64,000 nt of DNA from DASRIA01 sp963724065 (lineage in GTDB: Bacteria > Actinomycetota > Thermoleophilia > Solirubrobacterales > JBBDJG01): the NCBI GenBank assembly GCA_963724065.1, contig CAVRTB010000006.1, forward strand, positions 620,001 to 684,000, in the 5' to 3' direction. The translations under genes were made by a program, and so were the position numbers. Shown here in pieces: positions 9,621 through 17,972 of the stretch (the stretch's first letter is position 1; every line of letters starts with the position of its first letter). The notes beneath the pieces were generated by a model. That model saw only the letters and a list, made by a program, of their open reading frames with translations, was not told where the DNA came from and did not search any database.

Positions 9621-10520
9621 CGCTCGGCGCAGGTCCGCCACGACGCGCTCCGGAGTCTGCGTGACCTGCTGCCAGGTATAGCGCAGCACGGTGTAACCGG
9701 CGCCCCGCAGGTCGAGGTCGCGGCGATGATCGTTCTCGAGCCTCGCGGGCGTGCCGTGTGCGAGCCGGCTGTCGAGCTCGACGACGACGTTCTGTGCCGA
9801 CCACACGGCGTCAACTAGCCATCCGGCCACCCAGACGTTCACTTCCGGCAGGGTGATGGAGTGGCGTTCGATGAGCAGGAGGAACCTTTCCTCCAAGCCG
9901 CTCTTGGTCCGCGCCAGTTGGGGGCGGTGACGGTCGACGGCGGCGCGCAGCGCGGCGCTGCCCGGCTTCCCGCGGCCCAGTACCTGCTCCACCTCCTCGA
10001 GTGTCACGAGTCGCAGAAACTCGGCCTCGGCCAGCGCGCGACGCAGCTCCTGAAAGCGCACCTGGCTCGCGATGTCGAGCAAGGTCTGGGCTGGATGAGT
10101 CACCGGGAAGCGCTTGTGCCAGATGCGCTCGACCGGCCTCCGGCCATGCACACGCACTTCACTCAGCGACCTGCGTTTCCCCGGTGCACTCACGTGCAGC
10201 CGCGCAGGCGCCGTCCGCAACAGTCCTGACCACCAACCCGCGGTCACATGACTCAACACTGAGGCCGGCCCGGCGTAGAACAGTGCCGCTGCCAACCTCC
10301 CCTCGATTGCCAGACAGTCATGACCTACCGCGTAGACACGGGGATGGATCCGATGCAGCCGGCTTTCAGCCTGCCACCGCGAGATGCCTGTCCGTGTGAG
10401 CCCGATCTCCTCGAGCTGGGTCCGAGTAACCACGCCCCATTGACGCTTCGCCAACTCCGCGATGTGAACCTTGGCCCCTGACTCCCGAGGGGTGGGAGCG
10501 GTGGGACAAAGTTCGGGCAT
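9609..10520 (-). CDS. AbiEi-type N-terminus plus DUF559 endonuclease-like protein
   Basis: 303-aa protein of a type common and multicopy in Solirubrobacterales-like genomes. Residues 17-60 (IAELAKRQWGVVTRTQLEEIGLT) resemble the winged-helix domain of AbiEi-type antitoxins; the C-terminal part (VNVWVAGWLVDAVWSAQNVVVELDSRLAHGTPARLENDHRRDLDLR) resembles DUF559, a restriction-endonuclease-like fold related to Vsr, with the acidic VVVELD strand. No AbiEii toxin is adjacent. ATG 10520 lacks a Shine-Dalgarno and the first about 15 residues look unconserved. Function is unknown; defence or DNA-repair roles are only guesses. Confidence 0.75.
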   Translation of the reverse strand: MPELCPTAPTPRESGAKVHIAELAKRQWGVVTRTQLEEIGLTRTGISRWQAESRLHRIHPRVYAVGHDCLAIEGRLAAALFYAGPASVLSHVTAGWWSGLLRTAPARLHVSAPGKRRSLSEVRVHGRRPVERIWHKRFPVTHPAQTLLDIASQVRFQELRRALAEAEFLRLVTLEEVEQVLGRGKPGSAALRAAVDRHRPQLARTKSGLEERFLLLIERHSITLPEVNVWVAGWLVDAVWSAQNVVVELDSRLAHGTPARLENDHRRDLDLRGAGYTVLRYTWQQVTQTPERVVADLRRALCL

Positions 10521-10571
10521 GGGAGGGAGGATGCCCGGGATCGTGCGACGCGGGCGTCAAACTATCGACTG

Positions 10572-11987
10572 ATGAAGCTTGAGTTCGTGCCGCATGAGGC
10601 ACTCGCGGCGAGCGCGGAGGAGGCCGTGGCGCGGGCGCGGCGGCTGGGGCGCCCGGTCCTTGCGAGCGTCACGGTCCCGATCCCCGGCGATACGGACGTC
10701 GCGGCGGCGACGTTCGCGAGCCGCCGCGCCGGCGAGCGCTGGTTCGTGTGGGAGCAGCCCGACCGCCAAGCCTTCGCGATCGGCGCGCTCGGCGCCGTCG
10801 CGACCGCTGAGCACGCCCGCGCGGGAGACCGTTTCTCGCACGCCGCGCAGATCTGCTCTGACGCGATGCGTGACGCCGTCCGCGACGACGAGCTCGACCA
10901 CCCCGGCGCAGGGCCGCTGTGGGTGGGCGGATTCGGCTTCTCCGCGGCGGGCGGGGCGGCGCGCGAGTGGTCGTCCTTCCCGGCGACCGGGCTCGTGCTA
11001 CCCGAGCTGTCGCTCGCTCGCCGCGGCGGTGAGGCGTTCGCGACGCTCAACGTGATGTGCCGGCCGGGCGACGACGCGGAGCATCTCGCGGCCCGCGCGA
11101 TGGGACGCCTCGAGGCCCTCAGCGACGATCCGCTGCCACTCGTCGATCCCGATCCTGCGGGCGGCTACGAGATCGACAGCGTGCGCTCGCCCACGGAGTT
11201 CGAGCGCGCCGTCGAGGAGGGCGCGCGACTCGTGCGCGCCGGGGAGGTCGACAAGCTCGTGCTTGCCCGTGACGTCTGTGTGAGCGCCCCGCGGCCGTTC
11301 GACGCGGCCGCGGTCTTCGGCGCCCTGCGGGCCGCCTATCCGAGCTGCTACTGCTACTGCGCCGGGACGCCGGAGGCCGCGTTCCTCGGGGCGAGCCCCG
11401 AGCTGCTGGTGCGGCGCGCGGGCTCGGTGCTCAGCACCGTCGCGCTCGCGGGCTCGACCCGGCGCAGCGCCGACCCCTCGGTCGACGACCACCTCGGCGA
11501 GCGGTTGCTGCACAGCGCAAAGGACCTCGAGGAGCACGCGATCGTCGTGCGCACGATCGAGCGCTCGCTCGCCCCGCTGGCCGTCTGGGTCGCCCCGGCC
11601 GACGAGCCGACGCTCGTCAAGGTGGCGAACATCCAGCACCTCGCCACGCCCCTGCGCGCGCAGCTCGCCGAGCCCCGCAGCGTCGTGGAGCTCGCCGGCG
11701 CACTGCACCCGACCGCCGCGGTCGGCGGGGAGCCCTGGTCGCGCGCGGAGCCGATCGTGCGGCGGCTCGAGCAGCTCGACCGGGGCTGGTACGCCGCGCC
11801 CATGGGATGGATGGACGCCGCCGAGGACGGCGAGTTCTGCGTAGCGCTGCGCTGCGCGCTGCTCGAGGGCCGCAAGGCGCACTGCTACGCCGGCGCGGGC
11901 GTGGTCGCGGAGTCCGATCCCGAGGCCGAGCTGGCCGAGACCGAGGTGAAGCTCTTCGCCGTGCTGCCCGCGCTGACGGGTTCCTGA
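10572..11987 (+). CDS. menF: isochorismate synthase (MenF/EntC family)
   Basis: Converts chorismate to isochorismate, the entry step of menaquinone synthesis. 471 aa, with the chorismate-binding domain in the C-terminal 270 residues: the base-catalyst segment DKLVLARDV, FLGASPELLVRR, the HLATPLRAQL segment, the GEPWSRAEPIVRRLEQLDRGWYAAP region and the terminal CYAGAGVVAESDPEAELAETEVKL with the magnesium-binding glutamates. It faces menD, with only six bases between the stop codons. The neighbours menD-menC-menA-menB decide for MenF rather than a siderophore EntC. Confidence 0.92.
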   Translation: MKLEFVPHEALAASAEEAVARARRLGRPVLASVTVPIPGDTDVAAATFASRRAGERWFVWEQPDRQAFAIGALGAVATAEHARAGDRFSHAAQICSDAMRDAVRDDELDHPGAGPLWVGGFGFSAAGGAAREWSSFPATGLVLPELSLARRGGEAFATLNVMCRPGDDAEHLAARAMGRLEALSDDPLPLVDPDPAGGYEIDSVRSPTEFERAVEEGARLVRAGEVDKLVLARDVCVSAPRPFDAAAVFGALRAAYPSCYCYCAGTPEAAFLGASPELLVRRAGSVLSTVALAGSTRRSADPSVDDHLGERLLHSAKDLEEHAIVVRTIERSLAPLAVWVAPADEPTLVKVANIQHLATPLRAQLAEPRSVVELAGALHPTAAVGGEPWSRAEPIVRRLEQLDRGWYAAPMGWMDAAEDGEFCVALRCALLEGRKAHCYAGAGVVAESDPEAELAETEVKLFAVLPALTGS

Positions 11988-11993
11988 CCCGCC

Positions 11994-13760
11994 TCAGTCC
12001 GGCGCGGGAGGCGCCGCGCGCTCGGCCGCGGTCCGGGCGACCGCCGACGTGCGCGCGAAGAGCGTCTCGTGGAGCTCGACATTGCGCGCGCGGTCGAGGG
12101 TGATCTCGACGAGCCCGGGCTCGGCCAGGGCGGCCGGGAGACCGGCGTAGGAGCTGACGCGCGAGAAGCGCAGCCCGTAGAGGTCGGCGACCTTCGCGAG
12201 ATCGAGCCCGGTGGGGGTCCCGAACAGCTCCTCGTAACCCTCCCGGTGGCGGGCCACCGGGAGGAAGTCGAAGATCGCGCCGCCGCCGTTGTTCATCACG
12301 ACGATCGTCGCCTCGACGCCGAGACGCGACATCGCCAGCAGCCCGTTCATGTCGTGGTAGAGCCCGACGTCGCCGGTCAGGACGAACGTGCGCCCCTCCG
12401 AGGCGGCCGCGGCGCCGAGCCCCGACGACACGAGCCCGTCGATCCCGTTCGCGCCGCGGTTGGCGAGGAAGCGGATCCGGCGCCCGGTCGCGGGTAGGAA
12501 CGACTCGAGGTCGCGGACCGGCATGCTCGACGCTACGTAGACGGTGCTGCCCTCGGGCAGCAGGGCGCTCAGGTCGCGGTGCACGCGGGGCTCGAAGAGC
12601 TCGTCGCCGAGCTCCGTGAAGAACGAGTCGACCTCGAGCTCCGCTGCTCGCGACGCGGCGAGCCAAATGTCGAGCCACCCGCGATCCGCGCGCTGCTCGA
12701 GCTGGTCGGCAAAGGCGCGCAGGAGCAACCCCGGATCGGCACGGCTGATCAGCTCGGCGCTCGCGGTCGGCTCGTTCCACGCCTCGTCCGGATCGATCAC
12801 GATCTGCCGCGCGTCGCCTTCCCGCAGCCAGGTCCGGACCGCCTTGGACGTCACCATGTCGCCGACCCGGATCACGAGCTCGGGGGCAAGCGCCGGCGGC
12901 AGGTCGCGGAAGAGCAGGTCGTAGGAGGCCACCACTTGCTCGAGGTCGTGCGCGCCGCAGCGCAGCTGCGACGTCGGCTCGGCCAGGATCGGGAATCCGC
13001 ACGCCCGTGCGAGCGCTGCGGTCGGTTCGGCGAGGGCGCCGTCGCGGTTGCGGCCCGCGAGGATCACTCCGCGTCGGCATTCGGTGACCATCCCGGCGAA
13101 CGTGGACACCGTCTCTGGCGCGGGCTCACTGCGTGCGGGCGAGACTTCCGTGAGGGGCCGGGGCGGCCGGCCCTCGAGCGCGATCCGCGTGCGCGCCGTG
13201 ACCGCGGCCGGGTCGGGGTCCGGGGCGAGCGGCTCCGTCAACGCGACGTTCAGGTGCACGGGCCCCGGCGGGCGGCCACTCGCCTGCGCGACGGCCCGCA
13301 CCGCGCACGAGCGGTAATGGAGCAGGCCTATATCGTCGGCCGCCGCGACACCCAGCTCGCAGAACCAGCGCACCGCACCGCCGTAGAGCTTGAGCTGGTC
13401 GATCGTCTGGCCGGCGCCGCGCCCGCGCAGCTCGGGCGGGCGGTCCGCGGTCAACACGATCAGCGGCACGCGCGCCTCGTCGGCCTCCGCGACCGCCGGG
13501 TGCACGTTCGCGCCGGCCGTGCCGGAGGTCGTCACGACGACCGCGGGAACGCCCGTGGCCTGGGCGATCCCGAGTGCGAAGAAACCCGCGCAGCGCTCGT
13601 CGACCTGGCTCCAGACGTGGATCCCGGGCTCGTTCCAGAGGGCAAGGGCGAGCGGCGCCGAGCGCGACCCGGGCGACACGCACGCGTGGCGAACTCCGGC
13701 GCGGGCGAGCTCCTCGACGAGCGCCGAGGCGAGCGCGGTGTTGCGGTTGGTGGGGTCCAC
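11994..13760 (-). CDS. menD: 2-succinyl-5-enolpyruvyl-6-hydroxy-3-cyclohexene-1-carboxylate synthase
   Basis: TPP-dependent enzyme joining 2-oxoglutarate to isochorismate. 588 aa. Visible are the N-terminal isochorismate-binding CVSPGSRSAPLALAL (about residues 28-42), the TPP-activating glutamate in DERCAGFFALG (about 54-64), and the TPP/Mg motif GDVGLYHDMNGLL...NNGGGAIFDFLP (about 456-490). It is the last gene of the minus-strand block menB-menA-menC-menD, 13 bases downstream of menC. Confidence 0.95.
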   Translation of the reverse strand: MDPTNRNTALASALVEELARAGVRHACVSPGSRSAPLALALWNEPGIHVWSQVDERCAGFFALGIAQATGVPAVVVTTSGTAGANVHPAVAEADEARVPLIVLTADRPPELRGRGAGQTIDQLKLYGGAVRWFCELGVAAADDIGLLHYRSCAVRAVAQASGRPPGPVHLNVALTEPLAPDPDPAAVTARTRIALEGRPPRPLTEVSPARSEPAPETVSTFAGMVTECRRGVILAGRNRDGALAEPTAALARACGFPILAEPTSQLRCGAHDLEQVVASYDLLFRDLPPALAPELVIRVGDMVTSKAVRTWLREGDARQIVIDPDEAWNEPTASAELISRADPGLLLRAFADQLEQRADRGWLDIWLAASRAAELEVDSFFTELGDELFEPRVHRDLSALLPEGSTVYVASSMPVRDLESFLPATGRRIRFLANRGANGIDGLVSSGLGAAAASEGRTFVLTGDVGLYHDMNGLLAMSRLGVEATIVVMNNGGGAIFDFLPVARHREGYEELFGTPTGLDLAKVADLYGLRFSRVSSYAGLPAALAEPGLVEITLDRARNVELHETLFARTSAVARTAAERAAPPAPD

Positions 13761-13773
13761 CGTGGCCGGGACG

Positions 13774-14832
13774 CTAGTCGGTATCGATGCGCAGGCGTTG
13801 CAGCGCGGCCTCGTCGATCTCCACTCCCAGGCCCGGGCCGCCCGTCAGATGGAGGTAGCCGCCCGCCACCACGCACTCGCGCGCGGCGATCGTGTCGGCG
13901 AACAGCTCGGAGGTGGCAAGGCCGTGCGCGTAGCCGCCGGGGGTGATGCGGAGCGCGAGATGCGCGGCGGCCGCGATGCCGACCGGGCCGTCGAGCGCGC
14001 TCGACAGGTACACGGGCAACAGCTCCGCGATCCGCGAGGCCGCGTGGACGGAGCCGACCTTGGCGAGCTTCACGGTCACGGCGTCGCAGACCGCGGCGGC
14101 GCGCTCGGCATCCGCGACGGTCACGACGCTCTCGTCCGCGGCGAGCGGCGCGTCGACGAGCGCCCGCAGCTCTGCGAGATCCTCGAGGCTCGCGACGGGC
14201 TGCTCGGCGATCTCGAGCGGCGCCATCTTGGCGAGCTTCCTGGCAGCCTTCTCGACCGGCCAAATCGCGTTGGCGTCGACGCGGATGCGCACGTCGTCGG
14301 GCAGGGCCTCGCGCACGGCGCGCACCTGCTTCACGTCACCCTTCATCCCGACCTTGAGCTTGAACGTCCGAAAGCCCTTGGCATGCCATCCGGCTGCCTT
14401 CTGCGCGACGGCCTCCGGCGCGCCGGCCACGAGCGTCGCGTTGCACTCCACCGCGGCGGGCGTCCCCCCGAGGAGTTCGCAGAGCTGGACGCGGCCTGCC
14501 TTCGCGAGCAGGTCCCAGCAGGCCAGCTCGACGGCGAGGCGCGCCTGCGGGCAGGCGCCGCGGGCCGCGATCGGCTCCGTGACCCGGCGCGGGTCGACGT
14601 TCAGCTCGGTGCCCACCACGACGTCTCGGCAGCGTTCGACGTCCCGCGCGATCTCGGCGAGCGAGCTGCCGCCGCGCAGTGCCAGGGGTGCGCCCTCGCC
14701 GAGGCCCACGAGCCCGTCCGCGCGCAGCCGCACGAGCAGCAGCTCCCGCCGCTCGAGGCGCCCGCGCGCCGTGACGTAGGGCTCCCGGAACGGGAGCGCG
14801 TAGGGGATCACCTCGAGTGACTCGATGCGCAT
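13774..14832 (-). CDS. menC: o-succinylbenzoate synthase
   Basis: Enolase-superfamily dehydratase making o-succinylbenzoate. 352 aa. The catalytic KxK lysines are in FKLKVGMKGD, the metal ligands in RVDANAIW, IAEQPV and LAADESV, and the second-face lysine in VTVKLAKVG. The start is ATG 14832, where menA's TGA overlaps by one base (TGATG); the open frame continues upstream to 14994 but only as an antisense-like extension through menA. Some superfamily members are N-acylamino-acid racemases; the men context decides the call. Confidence 0.92.
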   Translation of the reverse strand: MRIESLEVIPYALPFREPYVTARGRLERRELLLVRLRADGLVGLGEGAPLALRGGSSLAEIARDVERCRDVVVGTELNVDPRRVTEPIAARGACPQARLAVELACWDLLAKAGRVQLCELLGGTPAAVECNATLVAGAPEAVAQKAAGWHAKGFRTFKLKVGMKGDVKQVRAVREALPDDVRIRVDANAIWPVEKAARKLAKMAPLEIAEQPVASLEDLAELRALVDAPLAADESVVTVADAERAAAVCDAVTVKLAKVGSVHAASRIAELLPVYLSSALDGPVGIAAAAHLALRITPGGYAHGLATSELFADTIAARECVVAGGYLHLTGGPGLGVEIDEAALQRLRIDTD

Positions 14833-15722
14833 CAGGAGAGGAGCAAGCCCGCGGACAGCAGCAGCGAGAAGACCGCCAGCAGCATCCCCGTGCGTGCGAG
14901 CGCGGCGTTCAGCGCCGGCCCGCCGGTGCGGGTCGCGACCGCTCGCCGCAGGGCCGGCACGACCGGCAATGCCAGCAGCGGCAGCGCGAACCACGGCTCG
15001 CCCTGCCCGATCGCGACGCCCGCCGTCCAGGCGAAGGCGCCCAGCAGCGTGGCGTCGAAGGCGATGATCGCGCGGCGGCGCCCGAGCCGCACGGCGAGCG
15101 TGCGCTTTCCGGCGCGCCGGTCGGTGTCGACGTCACGGATGTTGTTGACCATCAGGATCGCGGCCGCGAGCAGCCCCACCGGCACGGCCAGCGCGAACGC
15201 GAGCCCGCTCATCTGCTCCGTCTGCACGTAGTAGGAGCCGACGACCGCGACCAAGCCGAAGAACGTGAACACGAATACCTCGCCGAGGCCCTCGTACCCG
15301 TACGGGCGCGGGCCCCCCGTGTAGAGGACGCCCGCGAGGATCGAGGCGGCGCCGATCGCGAGCAGCTCCCAGCCGACGAGGGCGATCAGGTATGCGCCGG
15401 CAAGCACGGCGACGCCGAACGCGAGCCAGGTCGCGACCATCACCTTGCGTGGCGGCACGAGGCCCCCGGCGGTCACGCGCACCGGCCCGAGCCGCTCCTC
15501 CGTGTCGGCGCCGCGGCGGGCGTCGGAGTAGTCGTTGGAGAGGTTCGTGCCGATCTGGATGAACACGCTCCCCACCAGGGCGGCGCAGAACGCGAGCGGG
15601 CGGAACTCGTCCTCGCTGGCCGCGAGGGCGGTGCCCACGAGGACCGGCGCGATCGCGGCCGGCAGCGTGCGCGGGCGGGCGGCCATCGCCCAGATGCGGA
15701 GCGGGACGGCGTCCGGGGGCAT
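14832..15722 (-). CDS. menA: 1,4-dihydroxy-2-naphthoate polyprenyltransferase
   Basis: UbiA-family integral membrane prenyltransferase (296 aa, about eight hydrophobic helices) attaching the isoprenoid tail to dihydroxynaphthoate. Both Asp-rich prenyl-diphosphate motifs are present: NLSNDYSDARRGADT (about residues 61-75) and NNIRDVDTDRRAGKRTLAVRLG (about 192-213). ATG 15722 directly follows the menB stop with no spacer, and its own stop overlaps the menC start, so menB-menA-menC are tightly coupled. Confidence 0.95.
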   Translation of the reverse strand: MPPDAVPLRIWAMAARPRTLPAAIAPVLVGTALAASEDEFRPLAFCAALVGSVFIQIGTNLSNDYSDARRGADTEERLGPVRVTAGGLVPPRKVMVATWLAFGVAVLAGAYLIALVGWELLAIGAASILAGVLYTGGPRPYGYEGLGEVFVFTFFGLVAVVGSYYVQTEQMSGLAFALAVPVGLLAAAILMVNNIRDVDTDRRAGKRTLAVRLGRRRAIIAFDATLLGAFAWTAGVAIGQGEPWFALPLLALPVVPALRRAVATRTGGPALNAALARTGMLLAVFSLLLSAGLLLS

Positions 15723-16556
15723 CTACGGCCGGCGCGGGAACTTCGAGAAGTCGGGGTCGCGCTTCTCCCGGTAGGCGTTGCGGCCCTCCTGGCCCTCCTC
15801 GGACATGTAGAAGAGCAGGTTGGCGTCGTGGGCCAGCTGCTGCACGCCGGCGAGGCCGTCCTCCGCCGCGTTGAAGCTCGCCTTCAGCAGGCGCAGCGCG
15901 AACGGCGACAGCGCCAGCATCTCGCGGCACCACCGCACCGTCTCCGCCTCCAGCTCCTCGAGCGCGACGACGGTGTTCACGAGCCCCATGTCGAGCGCCT
16001 CCTGCGCCGAGTACTGGCGGCACAGGAACCAGATCTCCTTGGCCTTCTTCTGGCCGACCTGACCCGCGAGCAGCGCCGCGCCGAAGCCGCCGTCGAAGCT
16101 GCCGACACGCGGCCCGGTCTGCCCGAAACGGGCGTTGTCCGCGGCGATCGTCAGGTCGCAGACCACATGCAGGACGTGCCCGCCGCCGATCGCGTAGCCG
16201 GCCACCATCGCGACGATCGGCTTCGGCAGCCGGCGCATCTGCACGTGCAGGTCGGTCACGTGGAACCGCCCGACCGATGCGCCTCCGGCCACGTAGCCGG
16301 AGTCGCCGCGCACCCGCTGGTCGCCGCCGGAGCAGAACGCGTCCGGCCCTTCGCCGGTCAGCACGATCACGCCGACCTCCGTATCGTCCCGCGCGGCTTC
16401 GAATGCGCTCGAGAGCTCGACCACCGTCTCGGGCCGAAATGCGTTGCGTACGTCGGGCCGCGCGATCGTGATCTTCGCGATCCCCGCTGCATCGCCCGCG
16501 CCCTTCTCGTAGCGTATGTCGGTGTAGCTGCCCGCGGCAGCCCAGCTGAACTCCAT
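15723..16556 (-). CDS. menB: 1,4-dihydroxy-2-naphthoyl-CoA synthase
   Basis: Crotonase-fold enzyme closing o-succinylbenzoyl-CoA to the naphthoyl ring. 277 aa. Oxyanion-hole and active-site segments are visible: AFCSGGDQRVRGDSGY (about residues 73-88), VAGYAIGGGHVLHVVCDLTIAADNA and the MenB-typical TGPRVGSFDGGFG. C-terminal EGRNAYREKRDPDFSKFPRRP is characteristic. Start ATG 16556 opens MEFSWAAAGSYTDIRYEK; the longer open frame upstream is antisense to menE and ilvC. First gene of the minus-strand men block, divergent from menE across 48 bases. Confidence 0.95.
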   Translation of the reverse strand: MEFSWAAAGSYTDIRYEKGAGDAAGIAKITIARPDVRNAFRPETVVELSSAFEAARDDTEVGVIVLTGEGPDAFCSGGDQRVRGDSGYVAGGASVGRFHVTDLHVQMRRLPKPIVAMVAGYAIGGGHVLHVVCDLTIAADNARFGQTGPRVGSFDGGFGAALLAGQVGQKKAKEIWFLCRQYSAQEALDMGLVNTVVALEELEAETVRWCREMLALSPFALRLLKASFNAAEDGLAGVQQLAHDANLLFYMSEEGQEGRNAYREKRDPDFSKFPRRP

Positions 16557-16566
16557 GGCGAATCGC

Positions 16567-16572
16567 ACGATA
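16567..16572 (-). promoter_or_regulatory. candidate -10 box of menB (TATCGT)
   Basis: In the 48-base gap between the divergent menB and menE starts, the minus strand reads TATCGT ending 10 bases before the menB ATG. This fits the near-leaderless pattern. No equally good box is seen for menE, whose ATG is at 16605. Confidence 0.3.
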
Positions 16573-16604
16573 AACGTTCCCACCCCCACGCTCCGCGCAG
16601 CCGG

Positions 16605-17936
16605 ATGAGGGTCGACGACTGGCTCGCGCTCGCCGCTGAGGCGCTCCCGGACCGGCCGGCGCTGCTCGCCGGAGAGGTCGCCCTTTCGTTCGCGGAGCTG
16701 GAGCGCGACGCGCGCGCGGCGGCGCGGCGGGTCGCGGCGGCCGGGGTGAAGCGCGGCGATCGGGTGGCGATCGTGGCCGAGCCGACGGCCGATTCGGTCG
16801 TGGTCCTGCACGCCCTCACGAAGATCGGGGCGGTCGCCGTGCCGCTCGACCCGCGTGCGCCCGCCCCGGCGATCGACCGGCAGCTCGAGAGCACCGCGCC
16901 CCGGCTGGTGGTGGAGGACCCGGCCGAGCTGGCGCATGGGCCGGACGGGCCCGACACCGAGCTCGTCGGCGACTTCGACATCGACGCAGTGCAGTGCCTG
17001 ATCCACACATCGGGGACGGCGGGCGACCCGACCGCGGTCGAGCTCACCTACGGCAACCACCTCTGGAGCGCGATCGGAGCCGGTGTTCGGATCGGCGTCG
17101 CGCCCACGGACCGGTGGCTGTGCTGCATGCCGCTCCACCACATCGGAGGCCTGTCGATCGTGCTGCGCTGCGCCCTCTACCGGATCCCGATGGTGCTCGA
17201 GCCCTTCGAGCCGGCCGCGGTGGGGGTGGCGCTCGAGCGCCACGGCGTGCGGCTCGTCTCGCTCGTCCCGACGATGCTCGCCCGCCTGCTCGATGCCGGC
17301 GCGCCGCTCGGGGGCCTGCGCTGCGCCGTGATCGGCGGAGGACCCGCTCCCGAGCCGCTGATCGAGCGCGCGCTCGAGGCCGGCGCGCCGGTCGCGCCCA
17401 CGTACGGGCTCACCGAAGCCGCCTCGCAGGTCGCGACGATGCCGCCGGGGGAGGTCCGCGAGCGGCCCGGGTCCTCGGGTCCCCCGATCCTCGGCACCGA
17501 GTTGCGGATCGACGAGCAGGGACGCATCTGCGTGCGCGGCCCGACCGTCGCTCCCGGGCGGGCCGGCGCGGACGGCTGGCTGGTCACCGGCGACCTCGGC
17601 CGGATCGACGAGGAGGGCTACCTGTACGTGATCGGGCGCATCGACGACGTGATCGTGACCGGGGGCAAGAACGTGTCGCCGGGGGAGGTCGAGGAGGTCC
17701 TGCTCGAGCATCCGCAGGTCGCCGACGCGGCGGTGCACGGCCGCGAGGACTCCGAGTGGCAGGAGGCCGTGGTCGCCGCGGTGGTGCTGAGCGCCGCCGG
17801 CGCCGTCGGCGCGGACGAGCTGCGCGCGTTCTGCCGCGAGCGCATCGCCCCCCACAAGGTGCCCAAGTCGATCGCGTTCGTCACGGAGCTTCCCCGCAAC
17901 GCCCAGGGAAAGCTGCTCCGCGACCAGCTCCCCTGA
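16605..17936 (+). CDS. menE: o-succinylbenzoate-CoA ligase
   Basis: Acyl-adenylate-forming (ANL superfamily) ligase activating o-succinylbenzoate with ATP and CoA. 443 aa. The phosphate-binding loop IHTSGTAGDPTAVELT, the adenine-binding YGLTEAASQ, the TGDLG aspartate, the hinge GRIDDVIVTGGKNVSPGEVEE and the C-terminal catalytic lysine in NAQGKLLRDQL are all visible. ATG 16605 opens MRVDDWLALAAEALPDRPALL; the much longer open frame upstream runs antisense to menA and menB. With it, MenF, D, C, E, B and A are all present here; MenH and MenG are not. Confidence 0.93.
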   Translation: MRVDDWLALAAEALPDRPALLAGEVALSFAELERDARAAARRVAAAGVKRGDRVAIVAEPTADSVVVLHALTKIGAVAVPLDPRAPAPAIDRQLESTAPRLVVEDPAELAHGPDGPDTELVGDFDIDAVQCLIHTSGTAGDPTAVELTYGNHLWSAIGAGVRIGVAPTDRWLCCMPLHHIGGLSIVLRCALYRIPMVLEPFEPAAVGVALERHGVRLVSLVPTMLARLLDAGAPLGGLRCAVIGGGPAPEPLIERALEAGAPVAPTYGLTEAASQVATMPPGEVRERPGSSGPPILGTELRIDEQGRICVRGPTVAPGRAGADGWLVTGDLGRIDEEGYLYVIGRIDDVIVTGGKNVSPGEVEEVLLEHPQVADAAVHGREDSEWQEAVVAAVVLSAAGAVGADELRAFCRERIAPHKVPKSIAFVTELPRNAQGKLLRDQLP

Positions 17937-17957
17937 CGCCACCGCTTGGGTGGGGGT

Positions 17958-17963
17958 TATCCT
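17958..17963 (+). promoter_or_regulatory. candidate -10 box of ilvC (TATCCT)
   Basis: TATCCT ends nine bases before the ilvC ATG, in the 36-base gap after menE. No Shine-Dalgarno is seen, consistent with a leaderless transcript. Confidence 0.4.
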
Positions 17964-17972
17964 TCCGCGCCA

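Noticed and set aside
9609..10520. AbiE toxin-antitoxin or phage-defence system
   Set aside because: Only the AbiEi-like domain fused to DUF559 is present, with no AbiEii toxin or other defence gene next to it.
14817..17936. 1039-codon plus-strand open frame across menA/menB
   Set aside because: Its first 596 codons are antisense to menC, menA and menB with Arg/His/Gln-rich composition; only the menE part (16605-17936) is real.
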